DNA of 5,952 nucleotides from Rubrobacter sp. (lineage in GTDB: Bacteria > Actinomycetota > Rubrobacteria > Rubrobacterales > Rubrobacteraceae), in contig JACDFX010000137.1 of NCBI GenBank assembly GCA_013815575.1, positions 1 through 5,952 of the forward strand, read 5' to 3'. Position 1 is the stretch's first letter. The number at the start of each line of letters is the position of its first letter. The translations under genes and the position numbers were made by a program. This document shows positions 4,531 to 5,952 of the stretch, one piece after another. The notes under the pieces were generated by a model. It saw only the letters and a list, made by a program, of their open reading frames with translations, was not told the DNA's origin and made no database searches.

Positions 4531-5076
4531 ATGCTGGACCCAACGGGCATCTTCGATCTGATCAAGACGAGCTTGCTTTTCTGGGAGTTCATCACCTTCG
4601 CGATACTGCTGTTCCTGATCACACGGTACGTCTATCCGCCGATCCGGGACCAGATCCAGAAGCGCCAAGCCGAGATCGAGGGCGCCATCGACGAGGCCCA
4701 GAAGACGCGCGAAGAAGCGCGGGAGCTTCTGGCCGAGTACCGGCGCCAGATCGAGGAGGCCCGCGGCGAGGGCCGCCGCATCCTGGAGGACGCCCGCAAG
4801 CAGGCCGACGCCCAGCGCGAGCGGACGAAGAAGGAGGCCCGCGAGGAGGGCGACAAGATCGTCCAGCGCGCCCGGGACGAGATCGGCCGCGAGCGTGAAG
4901 GCGCCATACGCGACGTCCGCCGCGAGGTCGCCGGGATGGTGATTCAGGCCTCCGAGCAGGTCCTCGGACGCACGGTGGACCACGACGAGCACGAGCGGCT
5001 CGTCGCCCAGGCCCTCGACGACCTCGAAGCAGAGGTTGCCGCCGGCTCGACCGGCAACGGGAGCAGGACCGCTTGA
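4531..5076 (+). CDS. atpF: F-type ATP synthase subunit b
   Basis: Subunit b is the peripheral stalk joining subunit a to delta and F1. The 181-residue product has a single N-terminal membrane helix (about 15-33), then the hallmark RYVYPPIRDQIQKRQAEI at 32-49, then a long, highly charged helix to about residue 150 (runs of E, R, A and K) that forms the right-handed coiled coil. The C-terminal part (about 130-170) binds delta. Only one b gene is present, so the stalk is presumably a homodimer, unlike b/b' photosynthetic types. The ATG at 4531 has AAGGAGA ending 4 nt upstream, a good ribosome site. The short Gly/Ser-rich tail at 171-181 is not conserved. The stop overlaps atpH in TTGA. Confidence 0.95.
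   Translation: MLDPTGIFDLIKTSLLFWEFITFAILLFLITRYVYPPIRDQIQKRQAEIEGAIDEAQKTREEARELLAEYRRQIEEARGEGRRILEDARKQADAQRERTKKEAREEGDKIVQRARDEIGREREGAIRDVRREVAGMVIQASEQVLGRTVDHDEHERLVAQALDDLEAEVAAGSTGNGSRTA
5059..5063 (+). promoter_or_regulatory. Ribosome binding site of atpH
   Basis: GGGAG lies 9 nt before the TTG at 5073, inside the atpF coding end. It supports the non-ATG start. Confidence 0.5.
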
Positions 5077-5612
5077 GCGCCGCCTCCACCTACGCCGAAG
5101 CCCTCTTCGGGGCGGCCCGCGAACGCGACGAGCTCGAAGCCGTTTTGGAAGACTTGAACGAGTTCTCCTCGGCGCTGACCGGGAGCGAAGAGCTAAGGCT
5201 CTTCTTCTACGGCGGGCAGGTCCCCGAGCGCGAGAAGCGCGGGGCCATAGACGCGCTTACGGAGGGCATGCAGCTCTCTACCCGTAACTTCCTCAAAGTG
5301 CTCGTGGACAACGGGCGCGAGCATATATTCGAGGACGTGGCGCGACGCTACGAGGACCTCGTCAAGGAGCAACTCGGGCGTGTGGAAGTGGAGGTCACGA
5401 CCGCGGTCGAGCTTTCAGACGAGTCGATGAACCGACTTCGGGAGAGGCTCGAGAAAGTGCTCGAAGGCCAGGAGGTTGTGTTGGAGACGCGGGTGGATCC
5501 GCATTTATTGGGTGGCGCGGTCTTCAGGTTCGGGGGGCAGATGATGGACGGAAGTATTCGGGGGCGGTTGGAGAGCCTCCGGGAGGGCATGCTCGAGAGG
5601 AGTGTTGTTTAG
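5073..5612 (+). CDS. atpH: F-type ATP synthase subunit delta
   Basis: Delta (OSCP) caps F1 and holds the b stalk. The 179-residue product has the usual length and two parts: an N-terminal helical domain (about 1-100, beginning STYAEALFGAARERDELE, matching the common YAxALF start) and a C-terminal domain (about 105-179). The signature near the end, VDPHLLGGAVFRFGGQMMDG at 141-160 followed by SIRGRLESL, matches the delta family pattern of GG..I..G....D.S...L. The TTG at 5073 overlaps the atpF stop (TTGA) and has GGGAG upstream. There is no in-frame ATG that would keep the YAxALF motif, so TTG is the best start. The stop TAG shares its last base with the GTG of atpA, so the three genes are coupled. 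Confidence 0.95.
   Translation: MSAASTYAEALFGAARERDELEAVLEDLNEFSSALTGSEELRLFFYGGQVPEREKRGAIDALTEGMQLSTRNFLKVLVDNGREHIFEDVARRYEDLVKEQLGRVEVEVTTAVELSDESMNRLRERLEKVLEGQEVVLETRVDPHLLGGAVFRFGGQMMDGSIRGRLESLREGMLERSVV
5598..5602 (+). promoter_or_regulatory. Ribosome binding site of atpA
   Basis: AGGAG, within GAGAGGAG, lies 9 nt before GTG 5612 and supports that start. Confidence 0.6.
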
Positions 5613-5952
5613 TGGGTAGGCTCAGGCCGGAGGAGATCTCCTCCATACTCAAAGGTGCCATAACCGATTACGAGAACCGGGTCCGGACCGAGGAGGTCGG
5701 GCAGGTACTGGAGGTCGGGGACGGCATCGCGCGTGTCCACGGCCTGACGAACGTCATGTACCAGGAGATGCTCGAGTTCGAGGACAGCCGTGGAAACAAG
5801 ATCACGGGCCTCGCCCTCAACCTCGAAGAGGACAACGTCGGCGTAATCATCGCCGGCGACGATACCCACATCCAGGAGGGCAACACGGTTCGCCGCACCG
5901 AGCAGCTGGCGAGCGTGCCGGTCGGCGGGGGCGTGCTCGGTAGGGTCATAGA
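5612..5952 (+). CDS. atpA: F-type ATP synthase subunit alpha, N-terminal fragment
   Basis: This is the first 113 complete codons of alpha, cut off by the window end. Alpha is the non-catalytic nucleotide-binding subunit of F1. The N-terminus MGRLRPEEISSILKGAI at 1-17 is the typical amphipathic segment that meets delta. The beta-barrel domain follows: EEVGQVLEVGDGIARVHGL at 27-45, GLALNLEEDNVGVIIAGDD at 66-84 and the VPVGGGVLGRV segment at 102-112 leading into the nucleotide-binding domain. The Walker A loop would lie beyond the window. The start is GTG 5612, which shares one base with the atpH stop and has AGGAG 9 nt upstream. No stop codon is visible to base 5952. Confidence 0.96.
   Translation, partial: MGRLRPEEISSILKGAITDYENRVRTEEVGQVLEVGDGIARVHGLTNVMYQEMLEFEDSRGNKITGLALNLEEDNVGVIIAGDDTHIQEGNTVRRTEQLASVPVGGGVLGRVI

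Noticed and set aside
1..5952. CRISPR arrays, insertion sequences, tRNA/rRNA genes
   Set aside because: No spaced repeats, transposase motifs, terminal repeats with target duplication or tRNA-like cloverleaf seen on either strand.

Overview
The window is GC-rich chromosomal DNA from a bacterium. Frequent TTG/GTG starts, overlapping genes, a probable leaderless start and the gene order glyA-upp-dCMP deaminase-(insert)-atp operon suggest a deep-branching Actinomycetota, perhaps a Rubrobacter relative. The taxon is an inference from memory of synteny and style, not a proven assignment.

Bases 1-1449 (+ strand) hold three overlapping genes: the 3' end of glyA (serine hydroxymethyltransferase), upp (uracil phosphoribosyltransferase) and a zinc-dependent dCMP deaminase. 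Together they supply methylene-tetrahydrofolate, UMP and dUMP, which are inputs for pyrimidine and thymidylate synthesis.

Bases 1488-2503 (- strand) hold a two-gene unit: a TetR-family regulator and, overlapping its 3' end by 34 bp, a small four-helix membrane protein of unknown function with several His/acidic residues. The unit sits between genes that in Bacillus-type genomes lie next to each other (glyA-upp-atp).

Bases 2504-2728 are the control region. It starts with a striking palindrome: 17-bp perfect inverted arms around a centre made of two abutting 15-bp TTGACACAGTGTCAA-like operators. The palindrome overlaps a plausible divergent promoter pair, one towards tetR and one towards the atp operon. 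A G-rich stretch follows, then a second good promoter (TTGCAA-17-TATGAT) whose predicted transcript begins at the first base of atpZ, implying leaderless translation.

Bases 2729-5952 (+ strand) are the F-type ATP synthase operon in the order atpZ, atpI, atpB (a), atpE (c), atpF (b), atpH (delta) and the 5' part of atpA (alpha, cut by the window end). AtpZ/AtpI are the small membrane proteins linked to Fo assembly or ion supply. Subunits a, c and b form the membrane sector, and delta and alpha belong to the stalk and F1. Three of the junctions use the same TTGAGC stop/start overlap. The most interesting question is whether the TetR protein, via the tandem operators, controls an additional promoter of the ATP synthase operon.
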